Notes under the pieces: generated by a model | Told to the model about the DNA's origin: nothing | The model's database searches: none | Seen by the model: the letters and a program-made list of their open reading frames with translations, nothing else | DNA from: Sphingomonas sp. TREG-RG-20F-R18-01 | Lineage (GTDB): Bacteria; Pseudomonadota; Alphaproteobacteria; Sphingomonadales; Sphingomonadaceae | DNA: 64,000 bases | NCBI RefSeq assembly: GCF_022662475.1 | Contig: NZ_JAKNQQ010000005.1 | Coordinates: forward strand, 248,001-312,000 | Reading direction: 5' to 3' | Program-made: the position numbers and the translations under genes | Part shown: positions 55,576-64,000 of the stretch, piece by piece | How the letters are laid out: each line of letters begins with the position of its first letter | Position numbering within the stretch: position 1 is the stretch's first letter

Positions 55576-55858
55576 CCCGCCCTTTCTGGTCCTGCGCAAA
55601 GGCGCGGGTCAATCGACCGCACATTCTCCGCTTCAGGCGCTCCCTATCCGATCCGCGCCCGGCTTCGCCGCTGTCCTACACGCCCCAAAAAGCGTAAGCT
55701 CGCGCCTCGTTCTTTGACAGCACCGCACCCCCGCGTTTCCGCCCGATCCACCGGGCGATCCGCAAAGCGATTCCGCCTAACTTTCCCCTAACCTTCCGCA
55801 GCGCACCATCCGCGCGCGCCACCGCCACCGCACATAATTACCGCGCGCGATCAGCCCC

Positions 55859-57283
55859 TTAACTCCCCGCCCCCGTCGCCAGCACCGACCGCCGCCGCGA
55901 ATAGCCGAAGTACAGCGCCGCCGCCCCGCCCAGCCACACCGCGAACAGCAGATACGTGTCCTTCGGCAACCCCGCGATCAGGTACAGGCAGAAGGCGGCG
56001 CTCGCGATCGGTAGAACAGGGTAGAAGGGCACGCGGTAGCCGCGCGGCAGGTCCGGGCGGCTGCGGCGAAGCAGGATCACCCCGATCGATACCGAGGCGA
56101 AGGCGATCAGCGTCCCCATGCTCGTCAAATTGACCAGCACGTCGAGCGGCACCAGCGCTGCGAGCAGCGCGACCCCGCCCGCGACCACCCAGGTGTTCTG
56201 CCGCGGCACCTGCCGCACCGGGTCGACCCGGCGGAAGAAGGCGGGGAGCAGCCCGTCGCGGCTCATCGCATACAGGATTCGCGTCTGGCCGTAGAGCACC
56301 ACCAGCGTCACGCTGAAGATCGACGCGATCGCGCCCAGCGACAGCGCAAGCGCGGGCCACGCCGCCCCGGTCAGAGTGTGGAGGATCACCGCGAGCCCCG
56401 CCTCCTGCCCCTTGAACGCGGTCCATGGCTGCGCGCCGACCGCGGCGACCGCGACGAGGATATAGGCGGCGGTGACGATCAGCAGCGACAGGATGATCGC
56501 GAGCGGCAGGTTGCGGCGCGGATTGTCGACCTCCTCCCCCGCGGTCGAGACCGCGTCGATCCCGATGTAGGAGAAGAAGATCGACGACGCCGCCGAGCCG
56601 ATCCCGATCAGCCCCTTGGGCGCGAACGGGTGGAGATTATCGGTGTTGAAATGCGCGAAAGCGACGCTGACGAACAGCAAGAGGACGGCAAGCTTGAGTA
56701 GAACCAGCACCGCATTGACGGTCGTTGACTCCTTTGCGCCGCGCAGCAGCAGCGTCAGGCACAGCCCGACCAGCACCACCGCGGGCAGATTGACCACCCC
56801 GCCCGCCCCCGGCGGCCGCGCGATCGCATCGGGAATGCGCCAGCCGGTGGTGAGGCTCAGCGCCTCGTTGAGATACTGCCCCCACCCCACCGCGATCGCC
56901 GAGGCCGACACGCCGTACTCGAGCAACAGGCACGCGCCGATCAGGAAGGCGGCAAGTTCCCCCATGGTTGCATAGGCATAGGAGTAAGACGACCCCGCCA
57001 CCGGCACCGCCGACGCCAGCTCGGCATAGCACAGCGCGGTCAGCGCAGCGGTGATCCCGGCGATGACGAACGAAACGCTCACCGCCGGCCCAGCCTCGGG
57101 CACTGCCGTGGTGAGCGCAACGAAGATCCCCGTCCCGATCGTCGCGCCGACGCCGAGCATGGTCAGCTGGAACAAGCCAAACTTGCGCCCGAGGCCGTGG
57201 CCATGCCCCTCATCCGCCACGACAAAGTCGGCGACGGGCTTGCAGCGGAGCAGCGTGGCAAACACTGTCGATCGAGTCGTCAC
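55859..57283 (-). CDS. Amino acid permease, APC superfamily (cationic-type)
   Basis: 474 residues, 12 or more membrane segments. APC features: LTMLGVGATIGTGIFVAL (substrate backbone-binding G-x-I-G), AALCYAELASAVPVAGSSYSYAYATMGE, FFSYIGIDAVSTAGEEVDNPRRNLP, and GQTRILYAMSRDGLLP. The C-terminal layout resembles the CAT/YfnA group. N-tail of about 30 residues with HGHGLGRKFG is typical. Imports amino acids, specificity unknown. Confidence 0.95.
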   Translation of the reverse strand: MTTRSTVFATLLRCKPVADFVVADEGHGHGLGRKFGLFQLTMLGVGATIGTGIFVALTTAVPEAGPAVSVSFVIAGITAALTALCYAELASAVPVAGSSYSYAYATMGELAAFLIGACLLLEYGVSASAIAVGWGQYLNEALSLTTGWRIPDAIARPPGAGGVVNLPAVVLVGLCLTLLLRGAKESTTVNAVLVLLKLAVLLLFVSVAFAHFNTDNLHPFAPKGLIGIGSAASSIFFSYIGIDAVSTAGEEVDNPRRNLPLAIILSLLIVTAAYILVAVAAVGAQPWTAFKGQEAGLAVILHTLTGAAWPALALSLGAIASIFSVTLVVLYGQTRILYAMSRDGLLPAFFRRVDPVRQVPRQNTWVVAGGVALLAALVPLDVLVNLTSMGTLIAFASVSIGVILLRRSRPDLPRGYRVPFYPVLPIASAAFCLYLIAGLPKDTYLLFAVWLGGAAALYFGYSRRRSVLATGAGS

Positions 57284-57608
57284 GCTGGCCCTGTCCTCAA
57301 CGGTGGATCATTTGTTTCACTATCGTCGCCTAGGTCGCTGCCGGACGCGTGGCAATCGGCCAGATGCCCATCGATCTGTCCCCCTGGGGCGCCGCACCGG
57401 AGCTCTCGGGCCGAGCACGGGGCGAACGCCTTGAAACCGCGTATAACTACCTGGTAAAGACTTACTTAACCTTAATCTTCGCGTAATAGCTGGACAGTAT
57501 CATAACCCCGGAGGGGCGGAAGCGTCAGCATTGGCTCTTTAGAGGCCGCGGCGCTTCATCATCAGACATCGGGGGCAACCCGCGAGTCTCCATCCTGGGA
57601 TTTTGCAT
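57284..57608. promoter_or_regulatory. Divergent region between permease gene and pilus operon
   Basis: 325 bases. The half near 57440-57495 is A/T-rich (TTACTTAACCTTAATCTT) and probably has the pilus operon promoter; the last 100 bases would be a long leader. GC-rich inverted segments occur, but I cannot assign a riboswitch or known operator. Confidence 0.45.
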
Positions 57609-58124
57609 ATGACCATCAAGACCTTTCGCGCTTCGTCCACGATCGCTGCAACTTTTGGCCTGGTCGTGCTGTTCGCCCAGCCGGTGACCGCACAGACGGC
57701 CACCACGACCTCGACGATGGCAGCCAGCGCCACCGTCACCGCCAACTGCACCGTCAACACGACCGCGCTCGCCTTCGGCGGCGCCGACGTGACTGATGGC
57801 CAGCCGCATGACGGCGCGGGCAGCCTGAAAGTACTCTGCACCAATGGCACGGCATGGACCGCAGCGGCCGACAAGGGTCAAGGCACTGCCGCGACTATCG
57901 CCCTGCGCCAGATGACGTTCGGCACCGACAAACTGAACTACATCCTGTACACCACCGCCGCCAAGGCAGCGATCTGGGGCGACGGCACCGAAGGCAGCAC
58001 GATCGCCAATACCGGGACGGGCGCCGAAGTGACCTTTCCGGTAGCCGGGACGATCTCGGCTGGCCAGACCGGGATGCACGCCGGCGTCTATGGTGACATC
58101 GTCACCGTCACTGTCACGTATTGA
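57609..58124 (+). CDS. Spore coat U (SCPU) domain pilin, first
   Basis: 171 residues. Signal peptide to about residue 30 (VTAQ), then Thr-rich start and SCPU/Csu pilin fold: ATVTANCTVNTTALAFGG with Cys, paired later CTNGTAWT, WGDGTEGST and C-terminal GVYGDIVTVTVTY. SCPU pilins form archaic (Csu-type) chaperone-usher fibres. ATG 57609 used. First gene of the operon; stop overlaps chaperone frame TTGA. Confidence 0.93.
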   Translation: MTIKTFRASSTIAATFGLVVLFAQPVTAQTATTTSTMAASATVTANCTVNTTALAFGGADVTDGQPHDGAGSLKVLCTNGTAWTAAADKGQGTAATIALRQMTFGTDKLNYILYTTAAKAAIWGDGTEGSTIANTGTGAEVTFPVAGTISAGQTGMHAGVYGDIVTVTVTY

Positions 58125-58129
58125 TCCCG

Positions 58130-58870
58130 ATGCGCTCGATCCCCTGGATCGACGCTCGTTGGACCGGTCGCCTGCGGGCGGCCGGTCTTTCGGTGGTCGG
58201 CACCGTCGCGCTGGTCCCCGGCACGGCGGACGCCTCCAGCTTCCGCGTCAGCCCGGTCACGTTGACGCTGCCCGCCAACCGCCCGGTCGGATCGCTGACC
58301 ATCACCAACGGCGATACCGCGCCAGTCGCGATTCGCGTCACGACCTACCGCTGGACCCAGGTCGCCGGCGCGGACGTCTATACGCCGAACGACGATCTGA
58401 TCGCCTCGCCGCCGATCTTCACGACCCCCGCCAAGGCGGTCCAGTTGATCCGCGTCGGGCTGCGCCGGGCAAGCGCCGACGCCGCCTATCGCGTCGTTCT
58501 GGAGGAAATCCCGGCTCCCGCCACCAAGGGGATTCGTATCGCGGTCAACCTGAACCTGCCGCTGTACATCGTCGCCGACCCCGCCGCGAAACCCGCCGTG
58601 CGCTGGACCATGCGACGCGGATCGGATGGCGCCCTTCTGCTCGAGGGCCGCAACGCCGGGGGAATGCCGCTCCAGGTTACCGCGATCAGCAGTGCCGGAC
58701 CTGGAATACCCAAGCTGCTCACGTCCGCCATGGGCGTGGTGCTGCCCGCGAGCATGCGACACTGGAACCTCGGTCGACATCCCGACTGGACGACGGGGGT
58801 ACCGTTGCACCTGATTGTCCAGACCGCGCTGGGCGTAGACGAAGTTACGGTCGATCTACCGGCTGGCTAG
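58130..58870 (+). CDS. Fimbrial (PapD-like) periplasmic chaperone
   Basis: 246 residues. After a signal peptide, residues RVSPVTLTLPANRPVGSLTITNGDTAPVAIRVTTYRW form the first Ig strand region; PIFTTPAKAVQLIRVGLRR has the G1-type subunit-binding strand; YRVVLEEIP and LNLPLYIV are family hallmarks. ATG 58130; TTG 58121 would overlap the pilin stop and could be the true coupled start. Donates strands to folding pilins. Confidence 0.92.
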   Translation: MRSIPWIDARWTGRLRAAGLSVVGTVALVPGTADASSFRVSPVTLTLPANRPVGSLTITNGDTAPVAIRVTTYRWTQVAGADVYTPNDDLIASPPIFTTPAKAVQLIRVGLRRASADAAYRVVLEEIPAPATKGIRIAVNLNLPLYIVADPAAKPAVRWTMRRGSDGALLLEGRNAGGMPLQVTAISSAGPGIPKLLTSAMGVVLPASMRHWNLGRHPDWTTGVPLHLIVQTALGVDEVTVDLPAG

Positions 58871-58886
58871 TCTGGTCGTCGCCGCC

Positions 58887-61151
58887 TTGGCCCTGGGTAC
58901 GGCCGGGATCGGGGCGGCTACGGCCAATCCCGCGCCAGCTGGCGCGCGCCTGGTGATGCTCGCGGTCCGGATCAACGGGGTGGAGCAGGCGGATCCGGCA
59001 TGGGTGCTGCGCGACGGCAACGTTCTGGCGGTCACGGTGTTGACCGCGCGCGCCTGGCGGATCGATACGCGCGCGATCGCGACCCGCCACTTCGACGGCG
59101 ACCCGTACATTGCGGTCTCGGCGCTGCCCGGCGTGGTCCTGCAGCTCGACGATGCCACCCAGACGCTCGCGCTGACGATCCCAGCCGCACTGTTCGTCGG
59201 GTCCGCCGTCCGGCTGTCCCGCCAGCCATATGGCGCAATGACCCGCAGCGCGCTCGGCGGTTTCCTCGACTATGACGTGTCGGCGCAGGTCGCGGACGGG
59301 ACAAGGGCGCTGAACGGCTTGTTCGCGCTGGGCGCGTTTCGCGGGGCCGGGACGGCCGGTACCAGTTTCATCGCCGGCAGCGGCGGCCCGGGCAATCGCG
59401 CGGTGGTGCGGCTGGACAGTACGTATACGATCGACGATCCGGCCCGCATGCGCTCGCTGCGGATCGGCGACGGCGTCACGCGCGCCAGCACCGGGACGTC
59501 CGCGCTGCGCTTCGCGGGCATTCAGCTCGCGAGCAATTTCGCGACGCAGCCGGGGTATCTGACGATGGCGCTGCCGACGCTGAACGGCAGCGCCGCCGTC
59601 GCTTCGACCGTCGACATATTGGTGAACAACGTGCTGCAAAACCAGCAAAAGGTCGCGTCGGGGCCGTTCACGCTTCGCGACGTCCCGGTGGTCAACGGCA
59701 GTGGCGAAGTGCAGCTCGTCGTCCGGGACGCCCTGGGTCGCCAGACCCTGGTCACACAATCTTATTATGCCGCGCCTCAAATCATCCGCCGCGGTTTGCA
59801 CGATTATTCGTATGAAGTCGGTTTCCTGAGGCGCGACTACACGCAGGAGAGCAATGCGTATGGTGCCGCGATCCTGTCGGCGACGCACCGGTACGGCGCA
59901 ACCGACCGCATCACGCTGGAAGGACATGGCGAAGGGTCCCGGTCGGCCCAAACTGTGGGGCTGGCGGTCAATGTAGCGTGGCCCGCCATCGGGATCTTTT
60001 CGCTATCGGCGGCGGCCAGCCGGTCCGGGCATGAGCGCGGCGGATTGATCGGAGCCGGCTTCGAACGGCAGGCGCGCGGCATCTCGATCGGCGTTAGTGG
60101 GGAGATCGCGACTGGCGGCTACACCACAATCGGCGAAACCGCGCTGTATCGACATCCCCGCAGCACGGTGAGCGGTTTCCTCGGGATGCCGACGCCGTTC
60201 GGGTCGGTCGGCACCTCGCTGCTATGGCGGCGCGGGCGCGGTGAAGCGGATGTGCTGTACGCGAGCGCCAGCAGTTCGCTGCGGCTACGCGGGATAGGAT
60301 CGGTCGGTGTCAGTGCGCGGCGCAGCTTTACGGGCAGTCGGGACAGCGCGGTCCAGGTGTTTCTCAGCGTCCCGGTCGGACATCGCAGCAGCGCTGTGGT
60401 TGGCACCGAAATGCGCAACGGCCAGGTCGGTGCCAATGCGACGTTTCAACGGAACCTGCCCTATGGCGACGGGCTGGGCTATCGCCTCGCCGCGGAAACG
60501 GGCGAAAGCGAACGCTTCGATGCCGAACTCAACGTCCAGACCAATATCGGACGGCTCGACGCGGAGGCGACCCGGCTCGACGGCAGCGCCGGTGCGCGGC
60601 TTGGAATGAGTGGTTCGATCGCAACGGTCGGGGGGCGGGTCTTCGCCGCGCGCAAGCTCGACCAGAGCTTCGCCGCGGTCACGGTCGGCAATTATGACAA
60701 TGTCCGGGTCTATGTCGACAACCAGCTCGTCGGCCGCACCAATAGCGCGGGCGTGCTGATCGTGCCGCGGCTGCTGCCCTACCAGGACAATCACCTGCGG
60801 ATCGAAGCCGAGGACCTCCCGCTTGACGCCGCGATCGACGAAACCGCCCGGACGATCCGTCCCTATGATCGTAGCGGCGTCGCGGTCCGTTTCAGGGCGC
60901 GGGATGCGCGCGCCGGCCTGGTGACGGTGCTGCTGCCCGACGGCACGACGATGCCCGCTGGCACCGCGCTGTACGTCAACGGCGGCACCGATCCGTACGT
61001 CGTCGCCCCCGACGGGACCGCCTATCTGTCCGGGCTGATGGCGCACAACCGCATCGCGGCGACAATCGACGGGACAGGATGCCATTTCCTGCTGGCCTTT
61101 GCGGGGGGCCTAGGCCCCCAGCCCCGTCTCGGGACCTTTACATGCACCTGA
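58887..61151 (+). CDS. Outer membrane usher protein, archaic chaperone-usher type
   Basis: 754 residues from TTG 58887, beta-barrel usher. Features: LDYDVSAQV early in the barrel, NNVLQNQQKVASGPFTLRDVPVVNGSGEVQLVVRDALGR (plug), YYAAPQIIRRGLHDYSYEVGFLRR, and VYVDNQLVGRTNSAGVLIVPRLLPYQDN near the C-terminus. The signal peptide appears to begin upstream of 58887: in-frame sequence from 58839 (RLASLVVAALALG) has no ATG or GTG, so the real start may be CTG 58863 or TTG. Exports and anchors the SCPU pilus. Confidence 0.9.
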   Translation: MALGTAGIGAATANPAPAGARLVMLAVRINGVEQADPAWVLRDGNVLAVTVLTARAWRIDTRAIATRHFDGDPYIAVSALPGVVLQLDDATQTLALTIPAALFVGSAVRLSRQPYGAMTRSALGGFLDYDVSAQVADGTRALNGLFALGAFRGAGTAGTSFIAGSGGPGNRAVVRLDSTYTIDDPARMRSLRIGDGVTRASTGTSALRFAGIQLASNFATQPGYLTMALPTLNGSAAVASTVDILVNNVLQNQQKVASGPFTLRDVPVVNGSGEVQLVVRDALGRQTLVTQSYYAAPQIIRRGLHDYSYEVGFLRRDYTQESNAYGAAILSATHRYGATDRITLEGHGEGSRSAQTVGLAVNVAWPAIGIFSLSAAASRSGHERGGLIGAGFERQARGISIGVSGEIATGGYTTIGETALYRHPRSTVSGFLGMPTPFGSVGTSLLWRRGRGEADVLYASASSSLRLRGIGSVGVSARRSFTGSRDSAVQVFLSVPVGHRSSAVVGTEMRNGQVGANATFQRNLPYGDGLGYRLAAETGESERFDAELNVQTNIGRLDAEATRLDGSAGARLGMSGSIATVGGRVFAARKLDQSFAAVTVGNYDNVRVYVDNQLVGRTNSAGVLIVPRLLPYQDNHLRIEAEDLPLDAAIDETARTIRPYDRSGVAVRFRARDARAGLVTVLLPDGTTMPAGTALYVNGGTDPYVVAPDGTAYLSGLMAHNRIAATIDGTGCHFLLAFAGGLGPQPRLGTFTCT

Positions 61152-61588
61152 CCCGCCTCACTCGCGCACTGCTCCTCGTCGGGCTCGTGTCCCTGCCGAC
61201 CGCGCGGGCGCAGGCCGCGAGTTGCGTCGTGAACCCGCAGGACCTTTCGCTTGGCCGTTACGACCCGCTCAGCGACCTGCCACAGGATGCCGTGGGCAGC
61301 GTCACTGTTAGGTGCGATGCGGCAGTCGCGTTCGTCGTTGCGCTCGGCCCCGGCAACGGCAGCTATGCCGCGCGCAAGATGAACGGCGGCGGCCAGACCC
61401 TACTCTACAATCTGTTCCTGGACCCGAACCATCTGACGGTCTGGGGCGATGGAAGCGGCGGCAGCGGCAGCGTCAGCCGCTCGTCGACCGGCGAAGTGCT
61501 TCCGATTTACGGGCGCGCGCCGGGTGGCCAAAGTCAGCTTAAGCCTGGAATGTATTCGGACACGATAACCGTCACCGTCACGTACTGA
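61142..61588 (+). CDS. SCPU domain pilin, second
   Basis: 148 residues, signal MHLTRLTRALLLVGLVSLPTA. Two Cys (CVVNPQDLS and VRCDAAVAF), TLLYNLFLDPNHLTVWGDGSGG and GMYSDTITVTVTY match the SCPU fold. Placed last, after the usher, it may be the tip adhesin-like subunit; it overlaps the usher end by 10 bases. Start ATG 61142. Confidence 0.93.
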   Translation: MHLTRLTRALLLVGLVSLPTARAQAASCVVNPQDLSLGRYDPLSDLPQDAVGSVTVRCDAAVAFVVALGPGNGSYAARKMNGGGQTLLYNLFLDPNHLTVWGDGSGGSGSVSRSSTGEVLPIYGRAPGGQSQLKPGMYSDTITVTVTY

Positions 61589-61735
61589 GCTCGGAACATT
61601 CAAGTCATCAAGCACCGCCATCACATGAGACGGATCACATGTAACCCAGACATTAAAATACCTTTTGTTACACAAGATACCGAATCATAAACATATTTCA
61701 GGTCACTGCCAAGGAACTTACCCATTACTATTTAG

Positions 61736-61741
61736 TATAAT
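61736..61741 (+). promoter_or_regulatory. Putative -10 element of the LuxR-type regulator gene
   Basis: TATAAT in an unusually A/T-rich stretch (61589-61778 overall), 37 bases before ATG 61779. A weak GGAACTT lies about 17 bases upstream. Suggests a promoter of its own rather than read-through from the pilus operon. Confidence 0.4.
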
Positions 61742-61778
61742 ATTTATATTTTCTGAATTCGACCAGTCCGGAGGGCGC

Positions 61779-62405
61779 ATGTTTGTCTATGTCATTGCGC
61801 AGGATACGAAGGCGCGGCAAGACCTCCACAAGCGCCTCGCCCCCGCAGGTCTTACGGTATGGCCGTTTGCCTTTTCGGCGGATTTTCTAGCGCAGCTCGA
61901 AAACCTTCGGCCCGCTCCGATCCTGATCGATCTGGAAATGCCGCAGACAGGCGGACTCGCGCTGCTTGCGGCGCTCGCGGCCGATAACATTCATTGGCCG
62001 GTGATTGTGATGATCGCCTCGGCCGACACGCCAAGAACGGTCGAGGCGATGCATCGCGGGGCGCTGACAGTGCTGGAACTGCCGCTGCGCAGCGACTTGC
62101 TGTCGGCTGCGCTCGACCACGCGATCGCACAACTCGGGTCCGCCGCGGGCAAGACGCGCAAGCGCCAGTTGGCGCGTGCGCACATGGCGTTGCTGACCGC
62201 GCGGGAACGCAGCGTCGTCGCTTCCCTGATCGACGGCATGACCAACAAGGCGATCGCCACTGCGTTGGCAATCAGCCCCCGTACGGTCGAAGGTCACCGC
62301 GCCCACGCCCTCCAGAAGCTGAACGTCCGCAGCATTGCTGAAATCGTTCATCTCGCGGCCGACTGCGGCCTTGACCCGCACGGCCGACCCTCGGCTGCCA
62401 GATAG
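61779..62405 (+). CDS. LuxR/FixJ-type response regulator with atypical receiver domain
   Basis: 208 residues. Receiver domain 1-120 keeps D51 (ILIDLEMP), but the N-terminal acidic pair is only partly present (AQD), and the conserved Lys of KP is replaced (VLELPLRSDLL). A HTH_LuxR domain follows (LTARERSVVASLIDGMTNKAIATALAISPRTVEGH). Such receivers may work without phosphorylation. Start ATG 61779 after GGAGGG. Neighbour of the pilus operon, so possible regulator of it. Confidence 0.9.
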   Translation: MFVYVIAQDTKARQDLHKRLAPAGLTVWPFAFSADFLAQLENLRPAPILIDLEMPQTGGLALLAALAADNIHWPVIVMIASADTPRTVEAMHRGALTVLELPLRSDLLSAALDHAIAQLGSAAGKTRKRQLARAHMALLTARERSVVASLIDGMTNKAIATALAISPRTVEGHRAHALQKLNVRSIAEIVHLAADCGLDPHGRPSAAR

Positions 62406-62438
62406 GCCGGAGCAGGTTTCGCCCGAGACGGGGCGACG

Positions 62439-64000
62439 CTACCCTCGCTTCGCCGCAATATAGCGCGTCACTTGCTCGTCCAGCACGTCGAGCGGCAGCG
62501 CGCCCTGGCTCAGCACCGCCTCGTGGAAATCCCGGATGTCGAACCGCGGCCCGAGCTCCTTCTGCGCCCGCGCCCGCAGCGCCTGGATCTTGAGCTCGCC
62601 GACCATGTAGCTGGTCGCCTGCCCGGGCCAGTTGAAATAGCGGTCGACCTCGCGCGCGATGTCCTTGTCCGACACTGAGCTGTTCGCCTTGAAATAGGCG
62701 ATCGCCTGCTCGCGGGTCCAGCGCTTGGAATGGATGCCCGTATCGAGCACCAGCCGGATCGCGCGCCACACCTGCAGCGACAGCATGCCGAAGCGCGCAT
62801 ACGGATCCTTATAGACCCCCATCTCGTCCGCGAGCCGTTCCGAATACAGCCCCCAGCCTTCCGTATACGCGCCATAACCGCCGAACTTGCGGAATTTGGG
62901 GATGTTCGTCAGTTCCTGCTGGCGCGCGATCTGGAAGTGGTGGCCAGGGGCGGCCTCGTGCGCGGCGATGCCGTCGACCTGAACCTTCTGCGTCTGGTTC
63001 ATGTCGACGAGGTTGACGTAATAGATCCCCGGCCGCGCCCCATCGGCCGATGGCGGGTTGTAGAAGGCGGTCGGCGCGGTCCCCTCCCGCCATTTCTCGA
63101 CCGCGCGCACTTCGAGCGGCGCCCTGGGCAGCACGCGGAAGTAGCGCGGCGCAACTTCCATGACCGATGCGATTACCCCGCGCGCATCCTGCAGATAGCT
63201 GTCCCGACCCGCTTGGGTGTTCGGATATTTGAACTGCGGATCGGTCCGGATATGGTCGAAGAACTGCTCGAGCGTCCCGTTGAACCCGACCGCGCGCTTG
63301 ATCCCTTCCATCTCTTGCCGGATCGCCGCGACCTGGCGCAGGCCGAGCGCATGGATCTGGTCGGCAGTGAGCGTGGTGGTGGTCGAGCTCTTCAGCTGGT
63401 CGGCATAATAAGCCGCGCCATCCGGGAGGCTCCACGCGCCGAAATTGCCCTTCGACAACGGCTCGATCGCATCGAGCGTGGCGAACAGCGTGTCATAGCC
63501 TCGCCGGAACGGACCCGTCAGCGCGGCGCGCGCTTCGGCCAGCAACGCGGTCTTGGTCGCGGCCGGGGCGTCGAGCGCACCCACCTTCTTGCGGAAATCG
63601 GCGAACAGCGTGGAATCCGGGCCGCCGTCGAACGGGGCGCCGGTAATGACCGCGCGCGCATCGGCCCGCGCGGGGGCGAAATTGACCTTGTTGGGGATGA
63701 TGCCGGCGGCCGCCTGGGCGCGCATCGTCGCCGACACTTCGCGCATCACGCGCTCCGTCTCCCGCAGCCGCGCGATATAAGCCTGTGCGTCGGCGACCGT
63801 GTCGATCTTGTGGGTGTTGATCAGCAACACCGGGATATCGCCCGCCGGGCTGCCGTTCGTCGATACCGGAAACCGCAGCTTGCGGAACTTGAACGACTCC
63901 CGCCCCCGCGCGACCTCATATTCGAACAGGCGATAGCTGACGCGGGCGCTGTCACCGAGGCGATCCGGCCGGAACCGTGCGTGCAGGTCCTTGAGCTGCT
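62439..64000 (-). CDS. DUF885-family protein (partial, 5' end beyond window)
   Basis: At least 520 residues. Frame continues unbroken to base 64000 (upstream residues ...FEYEVARGRESFKFRKLRF), so the gene starts outside. DUF885 motifs: IAAHEAAPGHHFQIARQQEL (HExxPGH, metal-binding-like), TEGWGLYSERLADEMG, WRAIRLVLDTGIHSKRWTREQAI and VGELKIQALR. Probably a zinc-dependent hydrolase or peptidase; substrate unknown. N-terminal signal would be outside the window. Confidence 0.92.
   Translation of the reverse strand, partial: QLKDLHARFRPDRLGDSARVSYRLFEYEVARGRESFKFRKLRFPVSTNGSPAGDIPVLLINTHKIDTVADAQAYIARLRETERVMREVSATMRAQAAAGIIPNKVNFAPARADARAVITGAPFDGGPDSTLFADFRKKVGALDAPAATKTALLAEARAALTGPFRRGYDTLFATLDAIEPLSKGNFGAWSLPDGAAYYADQLKSSTTTTLTADQIHALGLRQVAAIRQEMEGIKRAVGFNGTLEQFFDHIRTDPQFKYPNTQAGRDSYLQDARGVIASVMEVAPRYFRVLPRAPLEVRAVEKWREGTAPTAFYNPPSADGARPGIYYVNLVDMNQTQKVQVDGIAAHEAAPGHHFQIARQQELTNIPKFRKFGGYGAYTEGWGLYSERLADEMGVYKDPYARFGMLSLQVWRAIRLVLDTGIHSKRWTREQAIAYFKANSSVSDKDIAREVDRYFNWPGQATSYMVGELKIQALRARAQKELGPRFDIRDFHEAVLSQGALPLDVLDEQVTRYIAAKRG

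Larger units (their letters stand above)
55313..55858. other. Relic DNA upstream of the brnA-like frame
   Basis: About 545 bases without an intact gene. It holds the repeat at 55394-55487 and the BrnT relic at 55495-55575. The part 55600-55858 (to the permease stop) shows nothing I recognise. Confidence 0.5.

Noticed and set aside
55413..55697. ORFs on both strands in the brnT relic region
   Set aside because: They read through repeat family D and show no homology beyond the short BrnT-like segment, which I annotate separately.
57500..57608. Structured leader before the first pilin gene as a riboswitch
   Set aside because: I compared it mentally with GEMM/c-di-GMP and other common aptamers and could not match conserved cores.

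Overview
The window is G+C-rich chromosomal DNA from an alphaproteobacterium, most likely a Sphingomonas or close relative. The pointers are a PEPxxWA-type C-terminal sorting tail, dispersed inverted-repeat families of the kind scattered through sphingomonad genomes, an alphaproteobacterial LexA box (GAAC-N7-GAAC) in front of uvrA, and the overall gene repertoire. No plasmid, phage or CRISPR structure is visible. Genes are dense and mostly in short operons with 1- to 10-base overlaps.

Layout. 1-7 kb: the end of a probable DUF815 ATPase, an ABC-F ATPase (uup-like), a PepSY protein with an OmpR-type response regulator and histidine kinase, a PEP-CTERM protein and a luciferase-like oxidoreductase. 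7-13 kb: a lipoprotein-type subtilase with a beta-barrel-like C-terminus, a HAD nucleotidase overlapping dapD, glpX between two copies of one repeat, and a 3-hydroxyacyl-CoA dehydrogenase. 13-18 kb (minus strand): a cobalamin adenosyltransferase followed by egtB, egtD and a third, overlapping methyltransferase; then a small twin-membrane protein and gluQ. 18-29 kb: an HNH endonuclease, an EF-hand lipoprotein, ppc, a PEBP-like protein, a thioesterase, a DedA protein, ptrB, an orphan HisKA_2 kinase, pepP and a 41-residue protein. 29.5-35.3 kb: tRNA-Thr(GGT), a family 25 glycosyltransferase and a TolC-HlyD-permease-permease export operon without an ATPase. 35.4-40.5 kb: a YdeP-like molybdopterin oxidoreductase overlapping a formate/nitrite-type transporter, an Old Yellow Enzyme and a secreted cyclophilin. 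40.7-50.3 kb: fliK-flgD, a GGDEF-EAL protein, a tandem universal stress protein, xfp-ackA and a TRIC-type channel. 50.4-57.3 kb: uvrA, then about 2.5 kb of decayed accessory DNA (IS5-family relic, acyltransferase-3 gene, brnT/brnA relics), then an amino acid permease. 57.6-64 kb: a spore-coat-U (archaic chaperone-usher) pilus operon, a LuxR-type regulator with an atypical receiver domain, and a DUF885 protein running off the end.

Functional links. Several groups read as working units: PepSY/regulator/kinase (envelope sensing), egtBD (ergothioneine), xfp-ackA (phosphoketolase to acetyl phosphate to acetate plus ATP), the export operon, and the SCPU pilus operon. A CTACGTAG palindrome lies upstream of both xfp-ackA and the universal stress protein gene, which hints at shared control. 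The least ordinary parts are the ATPase-less ABC-2 operon, the third methyltransferase fused by overlap to egtBD, and the decayed island after uvrA. I did not find a clearly new defence or mobile system.
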